A stretch of 53,153 bases of DNA, taken from the IMG/VR virus record IMGVR_UViG_3300022591_000013, positions 1-53,153 of that record; one strand, written 5' to 3'. The translations under genes and the position numbers were made by a program. The notes under the pieces were generated by a model, which did no database searches, was not told the origin of the DNA, and saw only the letters and a list, made by a program, of their open reading frames with translations. Each line of letters opens with the position of its first letter. Position 1 is the stretch's first letter. The stretch comes from a virus. This document shows, piece by piece, positions 34,201-41,207 of this stretch.

Positions 34201-35178
34201 GCCGGGTACAAAAGCATAGCGAGCAACATGGGCCTGAAGCTTCCTGACCTAGTGTCGAACACCCCCGGCTCGGCATCCTTCACGGGAAGCAACGGCGAGA
34301 TGGTAGGATCGCGCGTCGGCACGTCGCTGGCGGACGCGCTGACAAAATCTCTTGACGACTTGAGCATGGCAATAGCCATGAAGATGATTCCCAATCTCAA
34401 GTCGTTCCAAGCAACCGGTGAGACGCTTACAGCAACCGTACAGCGGCTGAATCAGGAGTTCAACCTGACCAACCAAATAACCGCACTGTCCGGAAAGGAC
34501 GGGACTGCGGTGTTTGGCAAAGGGAACCTGAAGGACCGTGACCAGCTGGTCAGCATGCTGGGAGGTTTATCGAATGCCTCCTCCTCCGTGGGCTCGTATT
34601 ACAACGCATACCATAGCCAAGCCGAGCGCACTGCCGATACGCGTGCGAGCATCGCCAGCACTCTGAGGTCTCTAGGGATAGCAGACGCCCCAACAACTCG
34701 AGGGCAGTTCCGCACCTTGGTTGAAAGCCAAGACTTGGCGACTGAATCGGGTCGCAGGATGTACGCCACCTTGATCTCTGTAGCGGATGCGTTCGCAGGC
34801 ATCACGGATGCGGCAGCAAACGTCTCTAAGGCACTCGACCCGTTCGACGAGAGCAGGTTCAAGACGCTTGCGGCATACCGGTACGCCAACCTCAGGGCCG
34901 GACGCGTCCCTGCGTTTGCCGCAGGCGGCTCCTTCGATGGAGGAATACGCGTCGTCGGAGAATCAGGCCCCGAGGTCGAATTCACCGGCCCTAGCAGGAT
35001 CGCGAGCAATGCGGACAGCAGGCGGCTTCTAGATAACTCGCAGGTGGTCCGAGAGGTGCAGCTCCTGCGCGACGACCTCCGCCGCGGGCAACTGGTTATG
35101 GCGCAGCACCTTCGTGTCATGTCACAGGTACATAAGAGCTGGGACGGCAATGGCCTCCCAGCGACGAGGACCGTGTAA
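31261..35178 (+). CDS. Tape measure protein
   Basis: A 1305-aa protein, the largest in the genome, that sets tail length; at about 0.15 nm per residue the tail would be on the order of 200 nm. It has long coiled-coil segments (about 400-700), a hydrophobic stretch near 180-205 (APVLAGVLAVAVGVGVLG), several Gly/Ala-rich hydrophobic segments at about 760-920, and the typical end GIRVVGESGPEVEFTGPSR. ATG at 31261 overlaps the chaperone stop. No lysozyme or peptidase motif was seen inside it. Confidence 0.93.
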   Translation: MSDSGAADIASLGLSVDATSVDAAAKSLDRLSEASDRNSSSTERQMQNMRGVAASMKQQATSANEVADNVQKLLNKYDPLGTKLRSLESEFIALNKAVANNAVGSTSDAALDKTYAALNKEIASTKTLMENAASATTKFSMSASYASRELMVLGHEAMNGNLSRIPGTFMSMLAHSNFFAAGLAPVLAGVLAVAVGVGVLGKAAYDAHHNQELLGNSLYVSGNYAGKTAGQLDAMASSMASSGEIGNNAANKIVAGYAASGQIGGEALEKLSGLTLDYARITGQTAEKAAEHLTKMFEDPKKGAESFAKSTHDLTLAEYDLIVAMQEQGRQGEAQLLLGEKLSTWTNKHKEEVGLLAFTYRWWKSAISEADTELGKILMGTHSLQEVIAAQERSIESSRKLGIDPGVIKMAEEKLELLKGELAILGIQTKEREEQSKLNDADLANRKLVAASDQGRLATLQNQMKAIADTVRIGADADVAMQASVTVQKQIDELMDRMGTKGRQRAQEQIELQSRLNEISIAAAQKANDHELKMGAITKERHDQNKLDLDLRKNGIEQVKEAELAAISSVISGERRKHQLKLQELVAEAEAIKLQGGYATDEEKKKSLDDALKKQQELDKHELDALDKKIAAQQLYNAEIGKTQAQKDIEKQLVEESGTRELEIQAEAFRNVVALNILSADELKIYQEKLTTLDAEIEKRKVLATLLGQASVLQKQADGIKETKASWKRLTDDVERSLTDALMHGFDKGKGFLQSFTDSIKNSLKSSIISIGVRAVVSPIMGAIGSALGIAGDAASGGGGGMSGTSMLSLGSSAYSLAGGSSLYSSFAMSGMGQALGLSTAGSMIAPAAGTIVSGAAGSIPTVFAANMGTVIGGTAEAVGTTAAAGSMTALGSAIPYVGAAIAIASALGLFGGGNDNAEPAGPPNQYWVNLKGMASGLAAKGGASYGYMGRRNDGGEYDGSGGFSAAQQASISSTIAGLFAGYKSIASNMGLKLPDLVSNTPGSASFTGSNGEMVGSRVGTSLADALTKSLDDLSMAIAMKMIPNLKSFQATGETLTATVQRLNQEFNLTNQITALSGKDGTAVFGKGNLKDRDQLVSMLGGLSNASSSVGSYYNAYHSQAERTADTRASIASTLRSLGIADAPTTRGQFRTLVESQDLATESGRRMYATLISVADAFAGITDAAANVSKALDPFDESRFKTLAAYRYANLRAGRVPAFAAGGSFDGGIRVVGESGPEVEFTGPSRIASNADSRRLLDNSQVVREVQLLRDDLRRGQLVMAQHLRVMSQVHKSWDGNGLPATRTV

Positions 35179-36092
35179 TGAAGATCGTTCAGCCTATAGC
35201 GGTAACAGATGCAATCCTGTCGTCCAGCAACATCCCCGAGACTGAGTACGGGATCTACAGCGCCCTGGCGACGTATGCAGCAGGAGACTCTGTAATCGTT
35301 CTCTCAACGCATCATATCTACAAGTCTCTTCAGGCTGGGAATATAGGTCACGACCCAGTGGCGGATTCCGCCCTAGAAACACCGCTGTGGTGGGTCAATA
35401 TGGGTGCAGATAACAGGTGGCGCATGTTCGACGGTGCAAGCGTCAATGTATCGAGTGCCGCGGACCTGATCTCCTGCGGACTTCAGATGCCAGTCGGGAA
35501 CAGGGCAGACAGCATTGTGCTACTGAACCTGGATGGCGTTTCCGCCGAGGTCACGGTAACAGACCCCGTAGAGGGAGTTGTGTATGACACGACGCATTCC
35601 CTAATCTCCAATCTCGGAATCACGGATTGGTATTCCTACTTCTTTGAGCCGATCATCCGGATCACGGAGCTCGCAGTCACGGACCTTCCTCCGTATGCCG
35701 CAGCATTGATTGGCGTAACCATCAACGCAGCAGGGCAGACAGTCAGCTGCGGTGAGCTTGTCGTGGGGCTTTCCAAGTTTATTGGCAACAGCCAGTACGG
35801 AGCACAGCTCGGAATTCAGGACTACAGCGTCAAGCAGACAGACCCTTTCGGGAACTACACGATCCTGCAACGGGCATTCAGCAAGAAGGCAACATTCCAG
35901 GTTTGGGTTGATGCGGCGCGCGTAGATTCTCTTAACCAACTCTTCGCAGATTACAGAGCGACTCCGATTGTGTGGATCGGAGCAGACGAGTATTCAAGCA
36001 CCATCATATACGGGTTCTACAAAGACTTCTCTGTTGAGATTGCGTACATGGAAGTCTCCATTTGCTCACTTGAAATAGAAGGACTGACATGA
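35178..36092 (+). CDS. Distal tail protein with N-terminal CBM5/12-like segment
   Basis: A 304-aa protein coupled to the tape measure (TAATG overlap). Residues about 25-75 (YSALATYAAGDSVIVLSTHH, then ending PLWWVNMG) resemble a small CBM5/12-like aromatic module. The rest is beta-rich and ends FYKDFSVEIAYMEVSICSLE. Position suggests the tail-tip hub. The next gene overlaps its stop. The distal-tail role is inferred. Confidence 0.65.
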   Translation: MKIVQPIAVTDAILSSSNIPETEYGIYSALATYAAGDSVIVLSTHHIYKSLQAGNIGHDPVADSALETPLWWVNMGADNRWRMFDGASVNVSSAADLISCGLQMPVGNRADSIVLLNLDGVSAEVTVTDPVEGVVYDTTHSLISNLGITDWYSYFFEPIIRITELAVTDLPPYAAALIGVTINAAGQTVSCGELVVGLSKFIGNSQYGAQLGIQDYSVKQTDPFGNYTILQRAFSKKATFQVWVDAARVDSLNQLFADYRATPIVWIGADEYSSTIIYGFYKDFSVEIAYMEVSICSLEIEGLT

Positions 36093-37591
36093 CCATCTCT
36101 ACGTTACCTGCCGCACCCTCCCGCAACGATTCTCCCGATGTCTTCGTTGGGAAGAGCGATACGTTTGTTGCTGCACTTCAGACGCTCGTGACGGAGATCA
36201 ACGCCACAGTCGTCGGATTCAACGTCACCAAGTGGATCACCGGAACTACTTATGGAATCGGCGATCTGACCTGGTCTCCGATTGATTACCAGACCTACCG
36301 CCGCAAGACGGCTGGCGCTGGCACCACGGACCCCTCTGCCGACACCACGAACTGGGCGTTGCAGTTGATCTCCGGCGCAGCAATTCAGGCGCAGACCTAC
36401 ACTGCATTCACGACCGGAGGAACTTCCGGGTCATTCACCCTTTCTCCGGCGCCTGCCCTTGGCAGCTATATCGCGAACCAGAGATTTCGTGTCAAGTTTC
36501 ATACCGTCGGGAATGGTAGCGACAACCTGAATATCTCAGGGCTTGGCAACAAGGCCCTGAAGCAGTATGACCAGCTGGGAAATAAGAGGTCTCCACGAAT
36601 CTATTCTGGAATGCAGACAGATGTGGAGTACGACGGCACGGACCTGGTGATCCGCGACCCAGTGCCGGCCGGGGCGCTGCTCAGTGACACTTGGTACGCC
36701 ACGCCGGCCGCAAACCAAGTGACCTTGATACTTGGCGGGCAGGTATCCCCATCGGGATTACCCGTCGCTATATTCACAAATAACCAGGCGGTGGTGTTCT
36801 CTACGACCGGAGCGTTGCTTTCGCCTCTGGTGGCTGGCACCATTTACTACACAGTGAAATCCACTGGTTCCAATTTCTATGTGGCGGCAGAACCGGACGG
36901 CGCACCCATCGTGTTCACCGGAACTCAATCCGGTACGCAGACCATCTCCAACGCGCCCTATAACAAAGCCACAAACAATCCCGCGCGCGTATTGATCGAG
37001 ATGGTTGGACCGGGCGCCGGCGGCGGAAATGTCACCGCGGTGGCCGGTGCAGCCGGAAGCGGTGGAGCTGGCGGCAACGCAATTGTCATTGACACTCCGG
37101 CGAGCAGGCTTGCAGCGGGAAATATTACGCTCACGACCCCTATAGGCGGCACGCCGGCGGCCGCCCCGATTGCAGGCACGTCCGCCGATTTTTTCGGGAC
37201 CGGCAGCATCAGTACAGGGATCGCAAACCCCGGCCTGACATCGTCTGCGGCGTCTGTTTCAAAGCAGGGTGGGGCTCCTGACGTAAATGGAATACCTGCT
37301 GCCGTCTATGGAAACTCTGCGATGCCAGGAGTCGCCCCCCTCCATATAGATTTTTTCTCAGGTGACGGCGGCGGTGCCTCGTTTTGCACTGCGGCAGTGG
37401 CGACGGCGGTGCCTGGAACGGGCGGGGCTGCGGCGCTGTATAGCGCCGTAGCAGTGGCCTTCGTCGGTGCGACGACGCCAGGAAACTCCGCCAACAGTTT
37501 CGGCAGCGGAGGTTCCGGCGCCCTCGGCGCCACGGCAAATAATGGCGGGCACGGCCGAAATGGCTGCATCCGCATCCGGGAATACGCATAA
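36089..37591 (+). CDS. Tail fibre or tip protein with Gly-rich C-terminus
   Basis: A 500-aa protein and the last recognisable tail gene, so a probable receptor-binding protein. An N-terminal helical attachment part (about 1-45) is followed by a CBM5/12-like segment (WITGTTYGIGDLTWSPIDYQ ... TTNWALQL), then beta-rich repeats. From about 310 a Gly/Ala-rich C-terminal domain runs to the end (GPGAGGGNVTAV; FGSGGSGALGATANNGGHGR). Gly-rich tips of this kind occur in phage adhesins. Confidence 0.7.
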   Translation: MTISTLPAAPSRNDSPDVFVGKSDTFVAALQTLVTEINATVVGFNVTKWITGTTYGIGDLTWSPIDYQTYRRKTAGAGTTDPSADTTNWALQLISGAAIQAQTYTAFTTGGTSGSFTLSPAPALGSYIANQRFRVKFHTVGNGSDNLNISGLGNKALKQYDQLGNKRSPRIYSGMQTDVEYDGTDLVIRDPVPAGALLSDTWYATPAANQVTLILGGQVSPSGLPVAIFTNNQAVVFSTTGALLSPLVAGTIYYTVKSTGSNFYVAAEPDGAPIVFTGTQSGTQTISNAPYNKATNNPARVLIEMVGPGAGGGNVTAVAGAAGSGGAGGNAIVIDTPASRLAAGNITLTTPIGGTPAAAPIAGTSADFFGTGSISTGIANPGLTSSAASVSKQGGAPDVNGIPAAVYGNSAMPGVAPLHIDFFSGDGGGASFCTAAVATAVPGTGGAAALYSAVAVAFVGATTPGNSANSFGSGGSGALGATANNGGHGRNGCIRIREYA

Positions 37592-37600
37592 CGACTTCCT

Positions 37601-37631
37601 GACTGCCGCGGCCATCTCCTCCTCGGCAGTC
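37601..37631 (+). terminator. Hairpin after the tail fibre gene
   Basis: GACTGCCG (37601-37608) and CGGCAGTC (37624-37631) form a perfect 8-bp stem with a 15-nt loop, 10 nt after the fibre stop. It is followed by TGAAAAC rather than T residues, so it may only be a partial terminator. Confidence 0.45.
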
Positions 37632-37702
37632 TGAAAACAAGTGCCGGCCCTTGCGAAGATGACCGGCAAGAGAAAACAACGAAGGACTGTTTGGAGAATG
37701 TA

Positions 37703-38197
37703 ATGTCTGAAGCCGAAAACGCGCAAGCCACCCTTGCCACGCTGCAAGCCGAGATTCGCGCCTTGTGCGAGAACGTGCAACGCCTGTCGAATGTGGTCGA
37801 GCAGAACACCGCCCAACTGTCGAAGCTGGCCGTGCTGGAGGAAAAGCACAATAACCAGTCGCAAGCCCTTGACCGCGCCTTCGCGTCGGTGCGCCACCTT
37901 GAGGAGGACATGACGCAACACGGCAAGGATGACGTGGTTGTTCACGACAAGCTCGCCGCGCAGACCGAGGCATTGAAAACGGACATTGCCCTACAGCTAA
38001 AAGAAGTGAAAGAGGCGAACGACAAGGATCACAAGTGGTACGACCGAGCCATCAACATCTCTCTCGGGTTCATGCTGGCGGTGTCGGTGGGCTGGACGAT
38101 ATTTGGCTTCCGCCTTCAGCACGGCATGGACGAGTTCGACTCGACCCGCTTGGAAATGCTGATCTATCTGAGAACCCACAAGCAGGTGACGCCATGA
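37703..38197 (+). CDS. Coiled-coil protein with one transmembrane helix, possible holin partner
   Basis: A 164-aa protein; ATG at 37703 with GGAG 6 nt upstream. Residues 1-110 form a long coiled coil (LQAEIRALCENVQRLSNVVE), followed by a single membrane helix near 120-140 (INISLGFMLAVSVGWTIFGF) and a short tail. The coiled-coil-plus-TM layout resembles XhlA-type lysis proteins. Its stop overlaps the DUF5675 ATG. The lysis role is inferred from position. Confidence 0.6.
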   Translation: MSEAENAQATLATLQAEIRALCENVQRLSNVVEQNTAQLSKLAVLEEKHNNQSQALDRAFASVRHLEEDMTQHGKDDVVVHDKLAAQTEALKTDIALQLKEVKEANDKDHKWYDRAINISLGFMLAVSVGWTIFGFRLQHGMDEFDSTRLEMLIYLRTHKQVTP

Positions 38198-38673
38198 TCG
38201 GAACAATCCGCAGAGGGAAGTCCCAACCATGGGGCACGCCCGGCAAGCTGGTGAGCAATGCCGGTTTCATGTGCGACACGCTCGAACTGCCGTGGCGTAA
38301 CAATCTGCGCGGCGTGTCTTGCATTGTTGCGCCGGACAGCTACATCGGCTACCCGTGGGAAAGCCCGACGCTTGGCCGGACGGTGATCCGGCTGATCGAC
38401 AAGAACGGACGGAAGGACTGTCTGCTGCACAACGGGACGTGGGCTGGCGACACCGGCCTCGACATCGATGGTGACGGCAAAGCGGGTGACCTCGTGACTC
38501 AGGTGCATGGCTGCACGCTGGTTGGACGCGGCTTCGGGATGATCCAGCGCCCTGATGGGGCAATGCAGATGGGCATCTACAAGAGCAAGGACACCCTGGC
38601 CGAGTTGATCAAGCACTTCGGCCCCGGCCAGCATTCGTTCCTGTACCTATGGGATCCGGGGTGCGAGCCGTGA
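38194..38673 (+). CDS. DUF5675 protein, candidate cell-wall enzyme
   Basis: A 159-aa protein of the DUF5675 type: GFMCDTLELPWRNNLRGVSC followed by IVAPDSYIGY, then CLLHNGTWAGDTGLD and TQVHGCTLVGRGFG. The conserved His and the HGC triad resemble the catalytic HGC of L,D-transpeptidases, although family members have no proven activity that I know of. It lies exactly where an endolysin is expected, between small membrane proteins, and no other endolysin candidate was found. ATG overlaps the previous stop. Confidence 0.68.
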   Translation: MIGTIRRGKSQPWGTPGKLVSNAGFMCDTLELPWRNNLRGVSCIVAPDSYIGYPWESPTLGRTVIRLIDKNGRKDCLLHNGTWAGDTGLDIDGDGKAGDLVTQVHGCTLVGRGFGMIQRPDGAMQMGIYKSKDTLAELIKHFGPGQHSFLYLWDPGCEP

Positions 38674-38894
38674 TGATGAACTGGAACTCCATCGACTCTG
38701 CCCCGAAGGATGGCTCACATATCCTTGGGAAGCAGTATCGCGGCCCCGCAACCATCAGTCACAATATGTCGCCGCCATACGTCATGCACTGGTTCGAGCC
38801 GGAAAACCGTTGGTGCCTGTCGAACGGAGATATGGGCACAGACCTACTCCCAACGCACTGGTGCCCAGTGCCAGCGTTCCTGTTCGCGGCATGA
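38673..38894 (+). CDS. Small DUF551-like protein
   Basis: A 73-aa protein; start ATG 38673 (GTG 38670 is an alternative) overlapping the previous TGA. The pattern WNSIDSAPKDGSHILGKQYR ... HWFEPENRWCLSNG ... PTHWCPVP is the common phage W-x-x-I-x-x-APKDG family. Function unknown. Confidence 0.68.
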   Translation: MMNWNSIDSAPKDGSHILGKQYRGPATISHNMSPPYVMHWFEPENRWCLSNGDMGTDLLPTHWCPVPAFLFAA

Positions 38895-38898
38895 TGCT

Positions 38899-39168
38899 AT
38901 GACTGAACAGCGCAAGGCATCCCTACGCCGCGACCTCAACGACCTCGTGCGCTCTCCAGACGGTAAGGTGTCTGAGGCGAAAGCGTACGTCGTCGCATTC
39001 AAGGGGGTTTTGCTCTACACCTTCCTGCACAACGTCGAAGTGATCCTGGGCGGCTGGGAGATCCTGTCGATCTTTGTGCTGGCCTTCATCGCCCCCGACG
39101 CACTGAAGAAGATCCTAGCCATGAAATTCGGTGCCACACCAACTGCAACGAAAGAGAGCAAGACATGA
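38899..39168 (+). CDS. Small membrane protein, possible holin
   Basis: An 89-aa protein with a charged N-terminus and one or two hydrophobic segments (VVAFKGVLLYTFLHNVEVIL; EILSIFVLAFIAPDALKKIL). Size and position near the DUF5675 gene suit a holin. No clear SD; it starts 5 nt after the previous stop. The holin call is tentative. Confidence 0.55.
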   Translation: MTEQRKASLRRDLNDLVRSPDGKVSEAKAYVVAFKGVLLYTFLHNVEVILGGWEILSIFVLAFIAPDALKKILAMKFGATPTATKESKT

Positions 39169-39752
39169 CGCGCACCCAAATCGCTATCGCAGCGGCCCTC
39201 ACGATCGTGCTGATCTGCCTTGGAGTCGGATTGGGCTGGTACGCATTTCATCCCGCGAAGGTCATAGAGACGGCCAAGCCCCCAGAAGTGCAGAAGGACG
39301 GCTCCTTGATCGTTGAGCGAGAGGCGACAACCCCCACTGCCAAGCCCAAGCAGCAGGTGCCAAAGGGAGGCAAGGTAGAGCGCATTGGGTCAGTCACTGC
39401 CCAAGGCATCACCCCCGATGCGATAAAGGCATGTACGAGCGTTCCGTGCCCGCCTGTGACGATTGATACGAGCTTGGTGCGGATGCCGGACGGCAGCAAG
39501 CGCGTTATCGTCTCAAGTGCTGACGGGACAATCCTGAAGGGCGTCGATATCCCCGTCGATACGCAGGAGGTGCCAGAGCCCAAGGTATGGGCGGCTGGTA
39601 TCGCGATGAACCCGATGAATCAGACGCTGGGGGTTTGGGTTGAGCGCGACATACTGCGCGCCCGGGTGGGAGTAGAGATCAACCAGACCCGGCAGTCGCC
39701 GGTGGCCCCGACGGGAGCCGAGATTCGCCTGCGGGCTGGCTGGACGTTCTAG
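39165..39752 (+). CDS. Membrane-anchored periplasmic protein
   Basis: A 195-aa protein with an N-terminal membrane anchor (IAIAAALTIVLICLGVGLGW) and a predicted periplasmic domain with Pro-rich linker and C-terminal beta strands (WVERDILRARVGVEINQTRQ; AEIRLRAGWTF). AAAGAGAG precedes the ATG. It could be an i-spanin-like protein but lacks the usual coiled coil. The stop codon shares the palindrome CTAG with the stop of the opposing gene. Confidence 0.55.
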   Translation: MTRTQIAIAAALTIVLICLGVGLGWYAFHPAKVIETAKPPEVQKDGSLIVEREATTPTAKPKQQVPKGGKVERIGSVTAQGITPDAIKACTSVPCPPVTIDTSLVRMPDGSKRVIVSSADGTILKGVDIPVDTQEVPEPKVWAAGIAMNPMNQTLGVWVERDILRARVGVEINQTRQSPVAPTGAEIRLRAGWTF

Positions 39753-40099
39753 AGGCGGGTGGTAAGACCCACCTTCTCCGAAGTCGCGTTGAACTTGTCG
39801 CGCACAGCCTGCGACAAGACAATCCCCTCCGCCATGCAGATCAGATCAACGCAGATAACGACGTCGGCTAGCTCTTCCGCCAGCCGCTCCTTGGTGGATC
39901 TGCTGCCGCGAATTCCCATGCGCTCGCGGTCGAGCTTCTTAATTTCGTTGCAGGCCTCGCCGCATTCCCCTGCCAGCTCGTTCCCGCGATACGAAAGGGC
40001 GATCTTGTCACTAGGGTCCCACTCGCGCTGGCGGCGGATGTTCGCAGAGCGAAGGTCGTCGAAGTTGATGCCAAGCGCGGCGCTATTTCCCGCTCTCAT
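39749..40099 (-). CDS. MazG-like nucleotide pyrophosphohydrolase
   Basis: A 116-aa all-alpha NTP pyrophosphohydrolase. Seen: NELAGECGEACNEIKKLDRE (the ExxE part of the MazG metal site) and ERLAEELADVVICVDLICMA (the second E/D pair), with a helical end. Phage MazG proteins hydrolyse (d)NTPs or affect host ppGpp; a role in clearing unwanted dNTPs would suit a phage with modified DNA. The ATG overlaps the TGA of the upstream minus-strand gene. Convergent with the plus-strand gene at 39165. Confidence 0.78.
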   Translation of the reverse strand: MRAGNSAALGINFDDLRSANIRRQREWDPSDKIALSYRGNELAGECGEACNEIKKLDRERMGIRGSRSTKERLAEELADVVICVDLICMAEGIVLSQAVRDKFNATSEKVGLTTRL

Positions 40100-40389
40100 G
40101 ATTCAACCTTCAGCAAGGTGCGCCGCATCACGCGTACCTCGGGCTCCTGCACCAGCTTCGTGCGGTGCGGTAACAGCCTGCCGCGCCACCGCAAGACCTT
40201 GATGAGCTCGAGCTTGTAGTGCTCTGCCCAGGACTTGGCTTTCCAGAACCCCCACTGTCCGAGATGTTTGTCCCAGCTTGCGGTAGTTTCCTCCTCGGTG
40301 ACCAGGTCGGTCATTACAACTACATCGTAGATCCCCGGATTGACCGGGGCAACATCGCCCGGGAACCAGTCTGTTTTGATCTGCTCCAT
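40096..40389 (-). CDS. Unknown 97-aa protein
   Basis: Second gene of the minus-strand trio; AGGGAGG lies before the ATG at 40389. Trp-rich, soluble (IKTDWFPGDVAPVNPGIYDV; WDKHLGQWGFWKAKSWAEHY) with a basic C-terminus. The pattern PGDVAPVNPGIYDVV is reminiscent of small phage proteins of unknown role. It is probably co-transcribed with queD and the MazG-like gene. Confidence 0.6.
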   Translation of the reverse strand: MEQIKTDWFPGDVAPVNPGIYDVVVMTDLVTEEETTASWDKHLGQWGFWKAKSWAEHYKLELIKVLRWRGRLLPHRTKLVQEPEVRVMRRTLLKVES

Positions 40390-40399
40390 TTCGCCTCCC

Positions 40400-40852
40400 T
40401 TAGAAGCCGTTGTCGGTGAATGCGTCGAGATCGTAAGACGCAGAGCACTTGCGGGTCTCTTCGATCCGAACCTTGATCAACAAGCAGCCAGTCCCCTTCA
40501 ACTGCTGAGGACCAACTTCAAGCACAAGATAGCGCGCCATGTTCTCTGCCGTAGGGTTGAACGGAACCCAGACAACCCCCTGCGGATCTGCCATCGTCAG
40601 CGCATCGCGTAGCGGGTCGGAATCAAAAACCAGGAACTTGTGATCCCAGTGCTCCTCTAGCCAAGCGCAGAGGTGCGACTTGATCGCGGAGAAGTCCAGG
40701 ACGCGCCCGACTTCATCGACGCCCCCGTCCGCGTCAATGACGGTGAAGTGGATGCGGTAGTTGTGCCCGTGAAGGTGCTCGCACTTGCCGCCCTGCCCTA
40801 CGACCCGGTGGCCGCAGGAAATGTCGTGGTAACGCTCTGCCGTAGTGCTCAT
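40400..40852 (-). CDS. queD: QueD, 6-carboxytetrahydropterin synthase
   Basis: A 150-aa enzyme that converts dihydroneopterin triphosphate (the FolE product) to 6-carboxy-5,6,7,8-tetrahydropterin, the second step to preQ0. Zinc ligands H15 (CGHRV), H28 and H30 (HLHGHNY) and the catalytic C24 are visible, followed by VLDFSAIKSHL, EEHWDHKFLV, PTAENMARYL and RIEETRKCSASY, all canonical. The start is the ATG at 40852, with AAGGAG upstream; a longer in-frame extension to 41029 is rejected. It lies apart from folE and queC and is transcribed from a divergent promoter region. Confidence 0.92.
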   Translation of the reverse strand: MSTTAERYHDISCGHRVVGQGGKCEHLHGHNYRIHFTVIDADGGVDEVGRVLDFSAIKSHLCAWLEEHWDHKFLVFDSDPLRDALTMADPQGVVWVPFNPTAENMARYLVLEVGPQQLKGTGCLLIKVRIEETRKCSASYDLDAFTDNGF

Positions 40853-40883
40853 TGGAACTCCTTGGAAGTGGGTGATGCTGAGG

Positions 40884-40920
40884 ATATATACGCCCGCCCA
40901 ACGCATCGCAGCGTATATAT
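40884..40920. promoter_or_regulatory. Divergent promoter/operator with perfect 10-bp inverted repeat
   Basis: ATATATACGC (40884-40893) and GCGTATATAT (40911-40920) are exact reverse complements separated by 17 bp. Each arm can act as a TATATA -10-like element, one toward queD and one toward the HTH gene. The neighbouring HTH protein is a natural candidate to bind it. Confidence 0.55.
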
Positions 40921-40958
40921 ATAAACGCAGCATACAGAACCTAACGAAAGGAGCAGCA

Positions 40959-41207
40959 ATGGCAGCGAAGCAGCAGGCAGTGATGAAGGACTGGCTGACG
41001 ACCAAGGACGTATGCCGGATCTTGGACAAGACGCCGATGATGGTTTATCTCTACCGTCAAGGTACGTGCAAAACAACGACGCCGCTTCCGCACTACGTAC
41101 AGGGCCGTGGGAAGCGGCATTTCGTGCTCTACAAACCCTCCGACATTCGTGCCTGGGCCAAGCACAATGGTTTCACCGTCGTTGAGTCTGCATTTCCGCG
41201 GCAATGA
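40959..41207 (+). CDS. Small helix-turn-helix DNA-binding protein
   Basis: An 82-aa protein with a winged-HTH/excisionase-like pattern: DWLTTKDVCRILDKTPMMVY, LYRQGT, then LPHYVQGRGKRHFVLYKPSD followed by IRAWAKHNG. GAAAGGAG precedes the ATG. It is encoded next to the divergent inverted repeat and may autoregulate it. No integrase is present, so an excisionase role is unlikely. Confidence 0.75.
   Translation: MAAKQQAVMKDWLTTKDVCRILDKTPMMVYLYRQGTCKTTTPLPHYVQGRGKRHFVLYKPSDIRAWAKHNGFTVVESAFPRQ

Noticed and set aside
38035-38193. Longer in-frame start for the DUF5675 gene
   Set aside because: It overlaps the coiled-coil/TM gene in another frame; ATG 38194 is coupled to that gene's stop and gives the family's normal length.
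40853-41029. N-terminal extension of QueD with hydrophobic residues
   Set aside because: QueD proteins start near the MSTTAERYHD position, AAGGAG precedes that ATG, and the extension runs through the divergent promoter.
40959-41207. Excisionase, hence temperate lifestyle
   Set aside because: The HTH fold is excisionase-like, but no integrase, repressor or att-like core is present in the complete genome.
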